DNA of 64,000 nucleotides from an uncultured Eubacteriales bacterium (GCA_949285555.1 CASDYG010000001.1:124001-188000), one strand, 5' to 3'; positions 27,960 to 36,581 are shown, counted from the first letter of the stretch. Made by a program: numbers and translations. Notes: a model not told the origin generated them from the sequence alone.

Positions 27960-27988
27960 ATTATACTATTTTTTACGGTTTTTTTCAA
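27960..27988 (-). promoter_or_regulatory. Sigma-A promoter for the secDF-relA run
   Basis: Minus-strand TTGAAA (27988-27983), a 17-nt spacer and a perfect TATAAT (27965-27960), 42 nt upstream of the secDF start. This is the clearest promoter of the whole 1-28 kb gene run. Confidence 0.75.
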
Positions 27989-28112
27989 TATTTCTAGCGA
28001 TAATTTTATCATGTACTACACTACTATTACTTTCAAAATAAATTTGATTAGACTCGTTTGAAATATAAAGCATAAACGAAGATACTACAGCTTATATTAT
28101 AAGCTATAATCG

Positions 28113-28141
28113 TTGACAACAACCAGCTAATATTATATTCT
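28113..28141 (+). promoter_or_regulatory. Probable promoter for the thiT riboswitch transcript
   Basis: A perfect TTGACA at 28113-28118 is followed by overlapping -10 candidates: TATATT at 28134-28139 (15-nt spacer) and TATTCT at 28136-28141 (17-nt spacer). Transcription would begin just at the 5' edge of the TPP aptamer. Confidence 0.6.
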
Positions 28142-28145
28142 ATTT

Positions 28146-28235
28146 GTAGCTAGGGGAGCTTTTGCTGAGATTTGAGTCTACTCATAACCCTCATTACCTG
28201 ATGCAGTTAATACTGCCGTAGGGAAGCATTGCAAA
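28146..28235 (+). ncRNA. TPP riboswitch (THI element)
   Basis: The classic thi-box is present: 'AGGGGAGC' (28152-28159), 'GCTGAGA' (28164-28170), 'AACCCT' followed by 'ACCTGATGCAGTTAATACTG' (28196-28215) and 'CGTAGGGAAGC'. The flanks can pair to close P1 (GCT with AGC). It binds thiamine diphosphate and precedes thiT by a terminator hairpin, so high TPP should switch the transporter off. Confidence 0.95.
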
Positions 28236-28243
28236 AAATTCAT

Positions 28244-28266
28244 CCTCCCTAGCTGGAGGTTTTTTT
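28244..28266 (+). terminator. Riboswitch-controlled terminator overlapping the thiT ribosome site
   Basis: CCTCC (28244-28248) pairs with GGAGG (28255-28259), followed by seven T residues and then the thiT ATG. The 3' arm is the thiT Shine-Dalgarno sequence, so the hairpin can both end transcription and hide the ribosome site. The aptamer's 5' strand AGCTAGGGGAG (28148-28158) is nearly complementary to CTCCCTAGCT (28245-28254) and could act as anti-terminator when TPP is absent. Confidence 0.8.
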
Positions 28267-28911
28267 ATGTTTAAAAATTTACAGCCATTTTTAGAGACAG
28301 GCATGGGTAAAGCAGCCATAGCAGTTGTTTTGTTCATTCTTCTGATTTTACTTGGCTTAATTCGTACAAGTAACAGACAGACAAAAAAGGTGGATATAAA
28401 GGCCATGACTTTTTCCGCTCTCATGATTGCTCTTTCCACCATTTTAGGAATGATCACACTGTATAGAATGCCACAGGGAGGCTCTGTCACTGCATTTAGA
28501 ATGCTGCCGATAGTACTTGTTGGCTATTATTATGGCATGAGGCGCGGTATCATAGCAGGTGCTTGTCTTGGCTTCTTAGATTTAACTCTAAATCCATTTG
28601 TTATTCACCCGCTACAGCTTCTTATCGACTATCCGGTAGCATTTGGTGCATTAGGACTTTCAGGTGCTTTTCACAAGAAATCAAACAGCCTTTTACCAGC
28701 CTACATCATTGCTGTTATCGGCCGCTGGTTTTTTGCAACTCTTTCTGGTGCTATATATTTTCCAGAGTACGCACCTGAAGGCTTTAATGGTATAACATGG
28801 TCACTTTGGTACAATTTTACATATCTAGGCGCAGAAGGACTTCTCACTGTCATAGTTTTATCCATACCTATATTAAAACATACCTTTGAGGACTTGAAAG
28901 TACGCCTATAA
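28267..28911 (+). CDS. thiT: ThiT thiamine-specific ECF transporter S-component
   Basis: A 214-residue polytopic membrane protein matching ThiT (YuaJ), the thiamine-binding S-component that docks with a shared EcfAAT energizing module encoded elsewhere. The signature region 'RMPQGGSVTAFRMLPI' is followed by 'YYYGMRRGIIAGACLG' and a C-terminal 'FNGITWSLWYNFTYLGAEG' loop in the thiamine site. About six hydrophobic helices are visible, plus an extra N-terminal helix (about 14-33) beyond the core. The ATG lies 7 nt after GGAGG. The TPP riboswitch upstream confirms the substrate. Confidence 0.94.
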   Translation: MFKNLQPFLETGMGKAAIAVVLFILLILLGLIRTSNRQTKKVDIKAMTFSALMIALSTILGMITLYRMPQGGSVTAFRMLPIVLVGYYYGMRRGIIAGACLGFLDLTLNPFVIHPLQLLIDYPVAFGALGLSGAFHKKSNSLLPAYIIAVIGRWFFATLSGAIYFPEYAPEGFNGITWSLWYNFTYLGAEGLLTVIVLSIPILKHTFEDLKVRL

Positions 28912-28946
28912 TATGTTAAATTATAAACAATACTAGGAGGTGTACC

Positions 28947-29729
28947 ATGTATAACAACTTAAAGGTAAATATTGAGAACAATATTGCAACAGTTACCATA
29001 GATAGACCTAAGGCATTAAATGCGCTTAATGAAGAGGTTCTGAGTGAGCTCTTTGAATGCTTCACTAACCTTTCACTAGATGAAAAAGTAAGAGCAATTA
29101 TACTTACAGGTGAGGGCAAGGCCTTTGTTGCCGGAGCTGATATAGCTGCTATGAATTCAATGAATCCTATTGAGGGCAGACAGATGATGATGCTAGGTCA
29201 TAGTGTTATGAATCTCATAGAAAGCATTGAAAAGCCAGTAATTGCTGCTGTAGGTGGATTTGCCCTGGGTGGTGGATGTGAGCTTGCAATGGCCTGCGAT
29301 ATTCGTATCGCTTCTACAAAAGCAAAATTTGGACAGCCGGAGGTTGGACTTGGAATAATTCCAGGCTTTGGTGGAACTCAAAGACTTTCCCGTCTTGTAG
29401 GTCCTGGTATGGCAAAGCTTATGATTCTTGGTGGCAAGGATATCATGATAGATGGTCAAGAAGCTTTCAGAATAGGTTTAGTGGAAAAGTGTGTTGCTCC
29501 TGAAGAGCTTATGGATACCTGCATAAACATTGCCAACTCTATTATAAAAGCCGCTCCTATTGCAGTAGGTACAGCAAAAACAGCCATAAATAAGGGATTT
29601 AACTTACCTATGCAGGTTGCCAGTACCCTTGAAATAGAATGCTTTACCGCTGCTTTTAGCTCCGATGATAAAACTGAAGGAATGACTGCCTTTTTAGAAA
29701 AGAGAAAAGCAGAATTTAAAGGAAAGTAA
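28947..29729 (+). CDS. Enoyl-CoA hydratase/crotonase family protein (crotonase-like)
   Basis: A 260-residue crotonase-fold protein. Both catalytic glutamates of enoyl-CoA hydratases are present: Glu112 in 'GGGCELAMACD' and Glu132 in 'GQPEVGLGIIPGFGGTQ'. The oxyanion-hole residues lie in 'AFVAGADI' and 'GGFALGGG'. The closest role by pattern is clostridial 3-hydroxybutyryl-CoA dehydratase (Crt). No thiolase, Hbd or Bcd genes lie next to it, so its pathway is open. It follows thiT by 35 nt with AGGAGGTG and no terminator between, so it may share the thiT transcript. Confidence 0.9.
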   Translation: MYNNLKVNIENNIATVTIDRPKALNALNEEVLSELFECFTNLSLDEKVRAIILTGEGKAFVAGADIAAMNSMNPIEGRQMMMLGHSVMNLIESIEKPVIAAVGGFALGGGCELAMACDIRIASTKAKFGQPEVGLGIIPGFGGTQRLSRLVGPGMAKLMILGGKDIMIDGQEAFRIGLVEKCVAPEELMDTCINIANSIIKAAPIAVGTAKTAINKGFNLPMQVASTLEIECFTAAFSSDDKTEGMTAFLEKRKAEFKGK

Positions 29730-29761
29730 AATCTGATAAAATAATTTAACATGTTATAATT

Positions 29762-29800
29762 AAATCCAGGAAAATATTTAATTATTTTTCTGGATTTTTT
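29762..29800 (+). terminator. Intrinsic terminator after the crotonase gene
   Basis: AAATCCAG (29762-29769) pairs with CTGGATTT (29790-29797), extended inward by an A/T-rich stem, and ends in a T-run. Confidence 0.85.
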
Positions 29801-29802
29801 GA

Positions 29803-29831
29803 TTGACACTTTTTTATACGTGGTATATTAG
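29803..29831 (+). promoter_or_regulatory. Probable promoter for the thioredoxin-ccdA pair
   Basis: TTGACA at 29803-29808 directly follows the terminator. The -10 is TATATT at 29824-29829 (15-nt spacer) or TATTAG at 29826-29831 (17 nt). The gene start is about 40 nt downstream. Confidence 0.55.
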
Positions 29832-29868
29832 ACATTATAAGATTAAAGCTCATAAAAGGAGTACAATT

Positions 29869-30444
29869 ATGACTAATAAGAAAACTAAGGCATTCATACT
29901 ATCGCTCATTGCTATTGTTATTCTTGGAGCCATTGGATTAATGTATGCATATAAAAATAAAAGTTCTGTGGAAAATGATACAAGCACATCCCCTTCTACC
30001 TCTACATCTAACAACCCAGGTAGTGATACTTCACAAGATAGCATTGAATCTGATAGCTTCTTTTATATAAAGGGAGATATAGACCTGGATACACTGAAAG
30101 AATCAGGTGTGCCAGTTATAATTGCCTTTGGTTCTAAGACATGTGGTCCATGCCGAACTCTCAAGCCAATCCTATTTAATCTTAAAAAAAGGCTGGATGG
30201 CAAGGCTATAATTAAATATGTAAGTCTGGACGAAAACATTCAGGCTGCTTATGACTATGATATTCAGGTAATTCCAACAATGCTCCTTTTTGATAAGGAT
30301 GGCAATGCATTTGCAGCATCAAATGAGGATTTAAAGAATAAATATGGAATTAGAACGGATGGCGATTATTCCAAGCTTATAGGTGCAGTACCAGAGCAGC
30401 TTCTCATGGAGCTTCTTGAAGATATGGGGCTTGAAAATGAATAA
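29869..30444 (+). CDS. Membrane-anchored thioredoxin-like protein
   Basis: A 191-residue protein with one N-terminal transmembrane helix (about 8-28), a Ser/Thr/Asn-rich linker (about 32-62) and a thioredoxin domain on the outer face. The redox site is Cys92-Gly-Pro-Cys95, with the cis-proline in 'QVIPTMLLFDKDG'. There is no lipobox Cys, so it is helix-anchored. The ATG at 29869 has AAAGGAG 7 nt upstream. Its last 8 nt overlap ccdA, and the pair probably moves reducing power across the membrane: CcdA reduces this thioredoxin, which then reduces extracytoplasmic disulfides. The target protein is not known. Confidence 0.87.
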   Translation: MTNKKTKAFILSLIAIVILGAIGLMYAYKNKSSVENDTSTSPSTSTSNNPGSDTSQDSIESDSFFYIKGDIDLDTLKESGVPVIIAFGSKTCGPCRTLKPILFNLKKRLDGKAIIKYVSLDENIQAAYDYDIQVIPTMLLFDKDGNAFAASNEDLKNKYGIRTDGDYSKLIGAVPEQLLMELLEDMGLENE

Positions 30445-31117
30445 AATATTAGCAGATATAGGATCTTTAATGTCATCTGGTGGTATACTTGCACCTGTTT
30501 TAGCCATAGTTGCAGGTGCGATAACTGCCTTTACACCATGTGCCCTTTCATCTCTGCCGCTTATCATTGCATATATGGGAAATAAAGGTAACAAAAAAGC
30601 TCTCAATATATGTATCGCCTATGGAGTAGGAATAGCTACTGCCTTTATATTTCTTGGAGTGTTTGTTTCTGGCATTTCAAAAATCTTTCTATTGTTTGGT
30701 AAGTACTGGCTATTTCTACTTGGTGGTTTGATGATAATAATGGCACTTGATACAGCAGAATTAATTAAAGTCATTCCTCGCAGTGCACTACAAGTGCAGC
30801 CTACAAAAAAAGGATATATTGGAGCTTATATAATGGGCATACTATCAGGGCTTTTATCAAGTCCTTGCTCTACCCCAGTTCTCGTACTTATGCTTGGCCT
30901 TGTTGCCCAAAAAGGAAGTATCTATTATGGAATAATGCTCATGTTATTTTATTCCATAGGCTATAGCATTTTAATTATTATTGCTGGTACCTCCACTACT
31001 TGGATAAGGTCCATGAAATCATCTAATGCTTACAACAAATCTTATGGATATCTTAAATATGTTCTAGCAACATTAATGATACTTTTGGGTTTATATTTAA
31101 TATATGAAGGACTTTAA
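30437..31117 (+). CDS. ccdA: CcdA/DsbD family transmembrane thiol-electron carrier
   Basis: A 226-residue six-helix protein of the CcdA family, which passes electrons from cytoplasmic thioredoxin to extracytoplasmic thiol partners. The two redox cysteines sit in matching contexts: Cys35 in 'FTPCALSSLP' and Cys144 in 'LSSPCSTPVL'. The chosen ATG overlaps the thioredoxin stop (ATGAATAA), with GGGG just upstream. An earlier frame start at 30383 lies inside the thioredoxin gene and lacks homology. No cytochrome c genes are nearby, so a general thiol-reducing role is preferred. Confidence 0.9.
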   Translation: MNKILADIGSLMSSGGILAPVLAIVAGAITAFTPCALSSLPLIIAYMGNKGNKKALNICIAYGVGIATAFIFLGVFVSGISKIFLLFGKYWLFLLGGLMIIMALDTAELIKVIPRSALQVQPTKKGYIGAYIMGILSGLLSSPCSTPVLVLMLGLVAQKGSIYYGIMLMLFYSIGYSILIIIAGTSTTWIRSMKSSNAYNKSYGYLKYVLATLMILLGLYLIYEGL

Positions 31118-31141
31118 GTCATTAATATACTAACACATTTG

Positions 31142-31223
31142 AAAAGCCACTCTTAACTTAGTAAACATATCTAAATAGTCACATTTTTTCTGTAACTATT
31201 GTTATGTTTAGGAGTGGCTTTTT
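31142..31223. terminator. Bidirectional terminator between ccdA and the FGGY kinase gene
   Basis: GCCACTC (31146-31152) pairs with GAGTGGC (31212-31218), flanked by A-runs and T-runs that serve both strands. Inside are further pairings (AAACATA/TATGTTT and ATAGT-ACA/TGT-ACTAT), giving a long extended hairpin. Confidence 0.8.
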
Positions 31224-31263
31224 ATTTTTGTGTTTTATTTCTTATCTGATCCCGGCTTTAATA

Positions 31264-32853
31264 TTAGCCTCTATGTTTACTCATATCCTTATGAACTTCA
31301 TTTAAGGTCTTATATAATGGTTTCATATGGTTAAATATCTTTCCATAAACTTTATTATAAATTTTATGATAGAAACGCGTCAGCTCTTTATTAGGATAGA
31401 AAATCCTTTCATCATGCACAATCGCTTCTACTGCTTCTTTATAATCTTTAAATCTACCTATGCTTACAAAGGCTACAATAGCTCCGCCGATTCCAGCAGC
31501 TTCATAATTTGATGTCCTTACAGTCGGAATCCCGTACATATCAGCAGTTATCTGACATATTTCATCACTTTGCGATCCACCACCACCTAGTGCAATAAAT
31601 TTAAAGGGTTTGCCCAGCTTCTCCTTCATTACCTTAAGTCCATCCATAAGAGCATAGTTGATACCCTCTACTATAGCACGATAGATATGATGTCTTGTGT
31701 GAACATCTGAGAATCCAAAGATTCCCCCCCTGGCATTTGGCATAGTCATATTTGGTGTGAAGTATGGCTGAAATATTAATCCTTCACAGCCTGGAGGAAT
31801 CTGAGAAAGAGTCTCGTCTAAAATTTCTTCAACACTTATGCCTTTGGACTTTGCAATAAGCTCTTCGTGCTTACCAAACTCCCTTTTAAACCACGATATT
31901 AGCCAGTATCCTCTGTATATCTCATATTCAGGATTATAGTATCCAGGCACCAAACTATCAAAAGGAGGTATGAATCTTTGTATCTCCATATATTTTTTTG
32001 TAGTAAAGGAAAGCGTTGCCTGAGTACCCAGGCTTACTGCTGCTCTACTTTCATCTATACAGCCAAGGCCTAATAATTCACATGCCTTATCTGAACCGGT
32101 AGCAATAACAGGAAGTCCCTCTTTTATACCACTATCCTTACTCATTTTCTCGGTTATTTCTCCCATAACCTCACCGGTTTCATACAGACTTGGAAGCTTA
32201 TCCTTGCAAACCGGAAATACCGGATAAGTTAGTGCCCTGGATGATAGATATGTTCTTTTTTTATAATCAAACGGGAGCCTACCTACCATACTTGCCACTG
32301 CATCTACCATATTTCCAGTCATTTTAAATGTTAGATACCCACTTAAATACAAGCATTTATAAGTTCTATCCCATATTTCAGGCTCATTTTCCATAATCCA
32401 ATTACAGTGTGATTTCTTAAATTGAAGATCCATTTCCTTTTCCATGCCTACAGCTTTTACTGCAATACGATTTACAGGATTGATCTTAGGAGCTCCTTTC
32501 GCCATTCGCTTATCAAGCCATAATATAGCTGGTCTTAAAGCTCTCCCCTTTCTATCGACACACACTATAGTATCTCTGATGGTAGAAATAGAAATAGCAC
32601 GTATATTTTGAAATACATCTGGTATGCGCTCTTTAAGAGCCATTGAGCATTCACATATTTTATAATAGTAAAAATCCGGATCCTGCTCAGCCCATTCTAA
32701 TTCCTTTGAATAGTAAGGTTTTTCGTAGGATATCTTATGCTTACCTAACATATTTCCATTATCATCTATAATCATACATCGTGCGCCTTGTGTACCTACA
32801 TCAAATACAAGTACTACATCCTTATTATTTATATTTCTTTTCATAACACGCAT
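31264..32853 (-). CDS. FGGY-family carbohydrate kinase (xylulokinase-like)
   Basis: An FGGY sugar kinase of 529 residues. The N-terminal phosphate loop 'VVLVFDVGTQGARCMIID', the 'LEWAEQDPDFYY' segment and the C-terminal 'IYRAIVEGINYALMDGL' and 'FIALGGGGSQSDEICQITAD' motifs are all in place. Family members phosphorylate xylulose, glycerol, ribulose or gluconate; sequence alone does not decide. It starts 8 nt after the isocitrate dehydrogenase gene, an odd place for a sugar kinase, and no sugar transporter or isomerase lies near. ATG at 32853 or 32844 are both possible starts; the ribosome site is weak. Confidence 0.88.
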   Translation of the reverse strand: MRVMKRNINNKDVVLVFDVGTQGARCMIIDDNGNMLGKHKISYEKPYYSKELEWAEQDPDFYYYKICECSMALKERIPDVFQNIRAISISTIRDTIVCVDRKGRALRPAILWLDKRMAKGAPKINPVNRIAVKAVGMEKEMDLQFKKSHCNWIMENEPEIWDRTYKCLYLSGYLTFKMTGNMVDAVASMVGRLPFDYKKRTYLSSRALTYPVFPVCKDKLPSLYETGEVMGEITEKMSKDSGIKEGLPVIATGSDKACELLGLGCIDESRAAVSLGTQATLSFTTKKYMEIQRFIPPFDSLVPGYYNPEYEIYRGYWLISWFKREFGKHEELIAKSKGISVEEILDETLSQIPPGCEGLIFQPYFTPNMTMPNARGGIFGFSDVHTRHHIYRAIVEGINYALMDGLKVMKEKLGKPFKFIALGGGGSQSDEICQITADMYGIPTVRTSNYEAAGIGGAIVAFVSIGRFKDYKEAVEAIVHDERIFYPNKELTRFYHKIYNKVYGKIFNHMKPLYKTLNEVHKDMSKHRG

Positions 32854-32861
32854 CCAATATT

Positions 32862-33974
32862 TTATTTTAGTAGTTTTATAATTTCCTTGCTGTATTCCTC
32901 AGCAGCAACATCATTATATGCGTCTAATTTTTTAATATATAGTTCAAGGGCTTGCTCAAGTCTGCGAGCATGCTCTATAAGTCCCATATAATTTAATAGC
33001 ATTATGGCTGCTCTGAGTATGCTAGTTGGATTGGCATATTTCTCCCTGCCCGCCTTTACCAGATCTAAGGCACTACCATGAATAGCTTCAAACATCGCAT
33101 ATTTTTTACCTACATTACCGCTTCCAGCAGTTCCCACTCCTCCTTGTAGCTGAGCCGCTAAATCCGTGATTATATCACCATAGAGATTCGGCAATAAAAA
33201 CACTTCATATGAAGCTGCCTTTTTCGGATTGATTAAATTAGCTGCAAGGATATCCACATATTCTTCATCAACGACAATATCTTTATATCTTTCAGAAGTT
33301 TCCCATGCAATTTGTGAAAATAGACCATCGGTCGCCTTCAAAATATTTGCTTTCGTAACTATAGTTACTCTTTTTTTTCCATTTTTTCTGGCAAAATCAA
33401 AAGCTGCCTCTGCTATTCTTCTAGTTCCTTCTACCGTTGTAACTTTAAAGTCAATAGCCATATCATCCAGCTTAATTCCCTTACTTCCTAAGGCATACTC
33501 ACCTTCTGTATTTTCCCTAAAAAATGTCCAGTCAATATTTTTTTCGGGAATGGAAATAGGTCTTATATTGGAAAAAAGATCAAGCTCCTGTCTAAGTGTT
33601 ACATTAGCACTTTTCATACTTCCGCCTTTAGGTGTAGTTGTAGGGCCTTTCAGAATATACTGAGATTCCCTCAATTTTTGCAGGATTCCTTCAGGAACTG
33701 ACTGTCCAGTTTTCTCTCTTTCTTCAAGAGTTAGACCATCTATTTTATCTAATACTATATCACCATTTTTAATTTCATCAGCTAACAAAAAACTTAGTAC
33801 ATCATATGCTACAGATATGATTACAGGGCCTATTCCATCTCCTGCGACAACAGCTATTTTTTTAATATGTTTATTTTCTAAGGTATTCTTGCTATCCACT
33901 TTTATTTTAGCTACACGCTTTTGTTGCTCTATGATAAGATTATCAAAGTATTCTAAAACATTAGCTTTTGCCAC
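32862..33974 (-). CDS. icd: Isocitrate/isopropylmalate dehydrogenase family protein (probable isocitrate dehydrogenase)
   Basis: A beta-decarboxylating dehydrogenase of 370 residues. The NAD/substrate motifs are 'VAGDGIGPVII', 'FFRENTEGEYALG', a 'TVVTKANIL'-like stretch ('TIVTKANILKATDG') and 'LLPNLYGDIITDLAAQLQGG', followed by 'FEAIHGSALDL'. Its place behind Re-citrate synthase and aconitase argues for isocitrate as substrate, giving 2-oxoglutarate for glutamate; isopropylmalate is the alternative. The first about 40 residues form an extra polar extension. The start is GTG with AAAGGAG 5 nt upstream. Cofactor (NAD or NADP) is not decided. Confidence 0.87.
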   Translation of the reverse strand: MAKANVLEYFDNLIIEQQKRVAKIKVDSKNTLENKHIKKIAVVAGDGIGPVIISVAYDVLSFLLADEIKNGDIVLDKIDGLTLEEREKTGQSVPEGILQKLRESQYILKGPTTTPKGGSMKSANVTLRQELDLFSNIRPISIPEKNIDWTFFRENTEGEYALGSKGIKLDDMAIDFKVTTVEGTRRIAEAAFDFARKNGKKRVTIVTKANILKATDGLFSQIAWETSERYKDIVVDEEYVDILAANLINPKKAASYEVFLLPNLYGDIITDLAAQLQGGVGTAGSGNVGKKYAMFEAIHGSALDLVKAGREKYANPTSILRAAIMLLNYMGLIEHARRLEQALELYIKKLDAYNDVAAEEYSKEIIKLLK

Positions 33975-34001
33975 TGCTACTCCTTTCTGTTCATATCTTG
34001 T

Positions 34002-35930
34002 CTAATGATTCCCTATATAATTTAACAATCCACCAGCCTTTAGAATATCCCACTGCCTGTCGGTAAACTCATAAATCACCGGAATATGTTCACCATCAAT
34101 TTTGACAATAATATTTCTCTCTGTTATTTCTATCTCCACAACACTATCATTTCTTACTTTTTCATAGTCCAAAGGATTTTCAAAACATAATGGAAGAATG
34201 CCAAAATTAATTAAATTGGCCTTATGAATCCTTGCAAAACTTTTTGTTATTACAGCTCTGACCCCTAAATACATTGGTACTAGCGCAGCGTGCTCACGAG
34301 AAGATCCTTGACCGTAATTATCCCCTCCAATGATACAGGAGTTTCCCATTTCCTTTGCACGCTTTGAAAAGGCATCATCTACTACCTGAAAGCAAAATTC
34401 TGATAGCTTAGGTATATTTGATCTAAATGGCAATATTTTACCACCAGCAGGCATAATATGATCTGTAGTAATATTATCCTCTACTTTTAAGCTTACTTCT
34501 AATCGTAGCTTTTTACCAAGTTTTTCTGCTGTTGGAAGGCCTTTAATGTTAGGCCCCCTAAGTAACTCAATGCTTTTTCTTTTCTCTTCCGAATGGGGGG
34601 CTATGATAAATGCATCGTTTATCGTGAAATTTTCAGGTATAGCTCTACCAGCCCTTTCTAAATCATCTGAATACTTTTTTGGATTTGTTAGAACACCATT
34701 TATTGCAGAAGCAGCAGCAACTTCAGGAGATACCAGATACACCTTTGCATCTCTTGTACCACTTCGCCCATAAAAATTACGATTAAAGGTTCTAAGGCTT
34801 ACACCTCCTGAATTAGGCGACATTCCCATGCCTATACATGGCCCGCATGCACACTCTAAAATTCTGCTTCCACTATTTAAGAGCTTAGATAATGTGCCAT
34901 TTTGAGAAATCATTGTAAGTACTTGCTTGGAACCTGGTGAAATTGTCAGAGATACACCTGGACTTGCAACTCTTCCATCTAATATACTTGCAGCTCTTTC
35001 AAGATCAATTATGGACGAATTGGTGCACGAACCGATACAGACTTGATCTACTTTAATCTCACCTATTTCATCAACAGATTTTACATTATCAGGACTATGA
35101 GGGCATGCTACCATTGGCTCAATTTCCGATAGATTTATCTTTATAATTCTGTCATAGGTGGCATTGTCATCAGCAGCAATAGATATATAGTCTTTTTCTC
35201 TGCCCTGAGCCTTAAGGAATTCCCGTGTTCTATCATCTGAAGGAAAGATTGAGCTGGTAGCTCCAAGCTCCGTTCCCATATTAGTAATCGTAGCACGTTC
35301 AGGTACAGATAAGGTTTTAATTCCTTCTCCACCCCATTCAATAATATATCCTACACCACCTTTCACACCAAGTATCTGAAGTAACTTCAGACTTACATCT
35401 TTTGCACTGGCATGAGCAGGAAGTACACCTGTTAGCTCCACCTTAATGATTTTTGGCATCGTAATATAGTAAGGCATTCCTGCCATAGCTGCTGCTACGT
35501 CAAGTCCTCCCGCACCAAAAGCAAGCATTCCAAGCCCACCTGCTGTAGGGGTATGACTATCGGAGCCTACTAATGTTTTTCCAGGCACTCCAAAACGTTC
35601 TAGGTGTACCTGATGACAAATACCATTTCCTGGCCTCGAATAATATAAACCATATTTCTCAGCGGCGCTTTGAATAAAAAGATGATCATCAGCATTTTCA
35701 AAGCCATTTTGCAACGTATTATGGTCCACATATGCCACAGATAGCTCCGTTTTCACACTTGGAATATTCATTGCTTCAAATTCGAGGTACGCCATTGTTC
35801 CTGTGGCATCCTGAGTAAGGGTTTGATCTATGCGTATACCTATCTCTTTTTCATTTTCTAACACTCCGTCAGTAAGATGAGTAGAAAGTATTTTTTCACA
35901 TAGTGTAAGAGGCTTTTTATTATTAAGCAT
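34002..35930 (-). CDS. acnA: Aconitate hydratase
   Basis: A 642-residue Fe-S hydro-lyase interconverting citrate and isocitrate. The three cluster cysteines are in 'CIGSCTNSSIIDLERA' and 'LECACGPCIGMGMSPNSG'. Other landmarks are 'GSDSHTPTAGGLGMLAFGAGG', quoted only in part here as 'LVGSDSHTPTAGG', and the swivel domain 'GGDNYGQGSSREHAALVP'. The short form (no long linker) is the clostridial aconitase type. AAGGAG, overlapping the regulator's stop codon, lies 6 nt before the ATG, so it is coupled to gntR. Its neighbours make citrate to 2-oxoglutarate conversion the clear role. Confidence 0.95.
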   Translation of the reverse strand: MLNNKKPLTLCEKILSTHLTDGVLENEKEIGIRIDQTLTQDATGTMAYLEFEAMNIPSVKTELSVAYVDHNTLQNGFENADDHLFIQSAAEKYGLYYSRPGNGICHQVHLERFGVPGKTLVGSDSHTPTAGGLGMLAFGAGGLDVAAAMAGMPYYITMPKIIKVELTGVLPAHASAKDVSLKLLQILGVKGGVGYIIEWGGEGIKTLSVPERATITNMGTELGATSSIFPSDDRTREFLKAQGREKDYISIAADDNATYDRIIKINLSEIEPMVACPHSPDNVKSVDEIGEIKVDQVCIGSCTNSSIIDLERAASILDGRVASPGVSLTISPGSKQVLTMISQNGTLSKLLNSGSRILECACGPCIGMGMSPNSGGVSLRTFNRNFYGRSGTRDAKVYLVSPEVAAASAINGVLTNPKKYSDDLERAGRAIPENFTINDAFIIAPHSEEKRKSIELLRGPNIKGLPTAEKLGKKLRLEVSLKVEDNITTDHIMPAGGKILPFRSNIPKLSEFCFQVVDDAFSKRAKEMGNSCIIGGDNYGQGSSREHAALVPMYLGVRAVITKSFARIHKANLINFGILPLCFENPLDYEKVRNDSVVEIEITERNIIVKIDGEHIPVIYEFTDRQWDILKAGGLLNYIGNH

Positions 35931-35933
35931 ATA

Positions 35934-36581
35934 TTACTCCTTAAATATTTTCTTCATATTATTGTACGCATTTTCAGAGTGCTCTATTATTAATGATTTT
36001 ACCTTTGCGCTATCGCCCTCCTCCATTGCTGCAATTAACTGCCTATGTTCTTCTACTGATTCTTCCATTCTGGTTTCAACTTTTAATGAAGCCAATCTGA
36101 ATTTCATTAACTTCTTATGAGTAGGCCCAAGGACTGTAGCTAAGACCGGTCTGTCTGAAATTGAGTACATCAGATTATGAAAATCCGTATCAAGGCTAAT
36201 CACCCTCTCTTCATTACCTTTTTTTGCAAAAAATTCCTGCTCATCAATGAGATTTTTTAGTTCCTTTAAAATTTCAGGAGTCATATTTTTCATGAGTCCG
36301 TCCGCAACATATGGCTCAAGTGTCATCTTTATAAGTAACAGATCCTCTAAATCAGTATTAGATACGCCTAAAACTTCAATACCTCTGGTAGTTTCACGAA
36401 TAAGCTTTTCCTGCAAAAGTCTCTTCATTGCTTCTCTGATTGGAGTTCTGCTAACTCCTAAACTTTCTGCCAGCTTACTTTCACTGAAAATTTCTCCTTT
36501 TGCATAGGTACCCTTTAAAATATCATGTTCCAGTGTTTCATACACTTTTTGTGCCAGGGAAACTGGCTTATATTCTATCAT
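35934..36581 (-). CDS. GntR family transcriptional regulator with FCD domain
   Basis: A 215-residue GntR regulator: an N-terminal winged helix ('SLAQKVYETLEHDILKGTY' then 'LAESLGVSRTPIREAMKRLL') and a C-terminal all-helical FCD ligand domain ('DTDFHNLMYSISDRPVLATV' and 'EEHRQLIAAMEEGD'). FCD regulators bind small carboxylates through a metal held by Asp and His residues. It lies inside the citrate-to-glutamate operon, between Re-citrate synthase and aconitase, so local regulation by a C5/C6 acid is likely but inferred. The ATG at 36581 is chosen for the GAGGTG site; an earlier ATG at 36593 overlaps that site. Confidence 0.9.
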   Translation of the reverse strand: MIEYKPVSLAQKVYETLEHDILKGTYAKGEIFSESKLAESLGVSRTPIREAMKRLLQEKLIRETTRGIEVLGVSNTDLEDLLLIKMTLEPYVADGLMKNMTPEILKELKNLIDEQEFFAKKGNEERVISLDTDFHNLMYSISDRPVLATVLGPTHKKLMKFRLASLKVETRMEESVEEHRQLIAAMEEGDSAKVKSLIIEHSENAYNNMKKIFKE

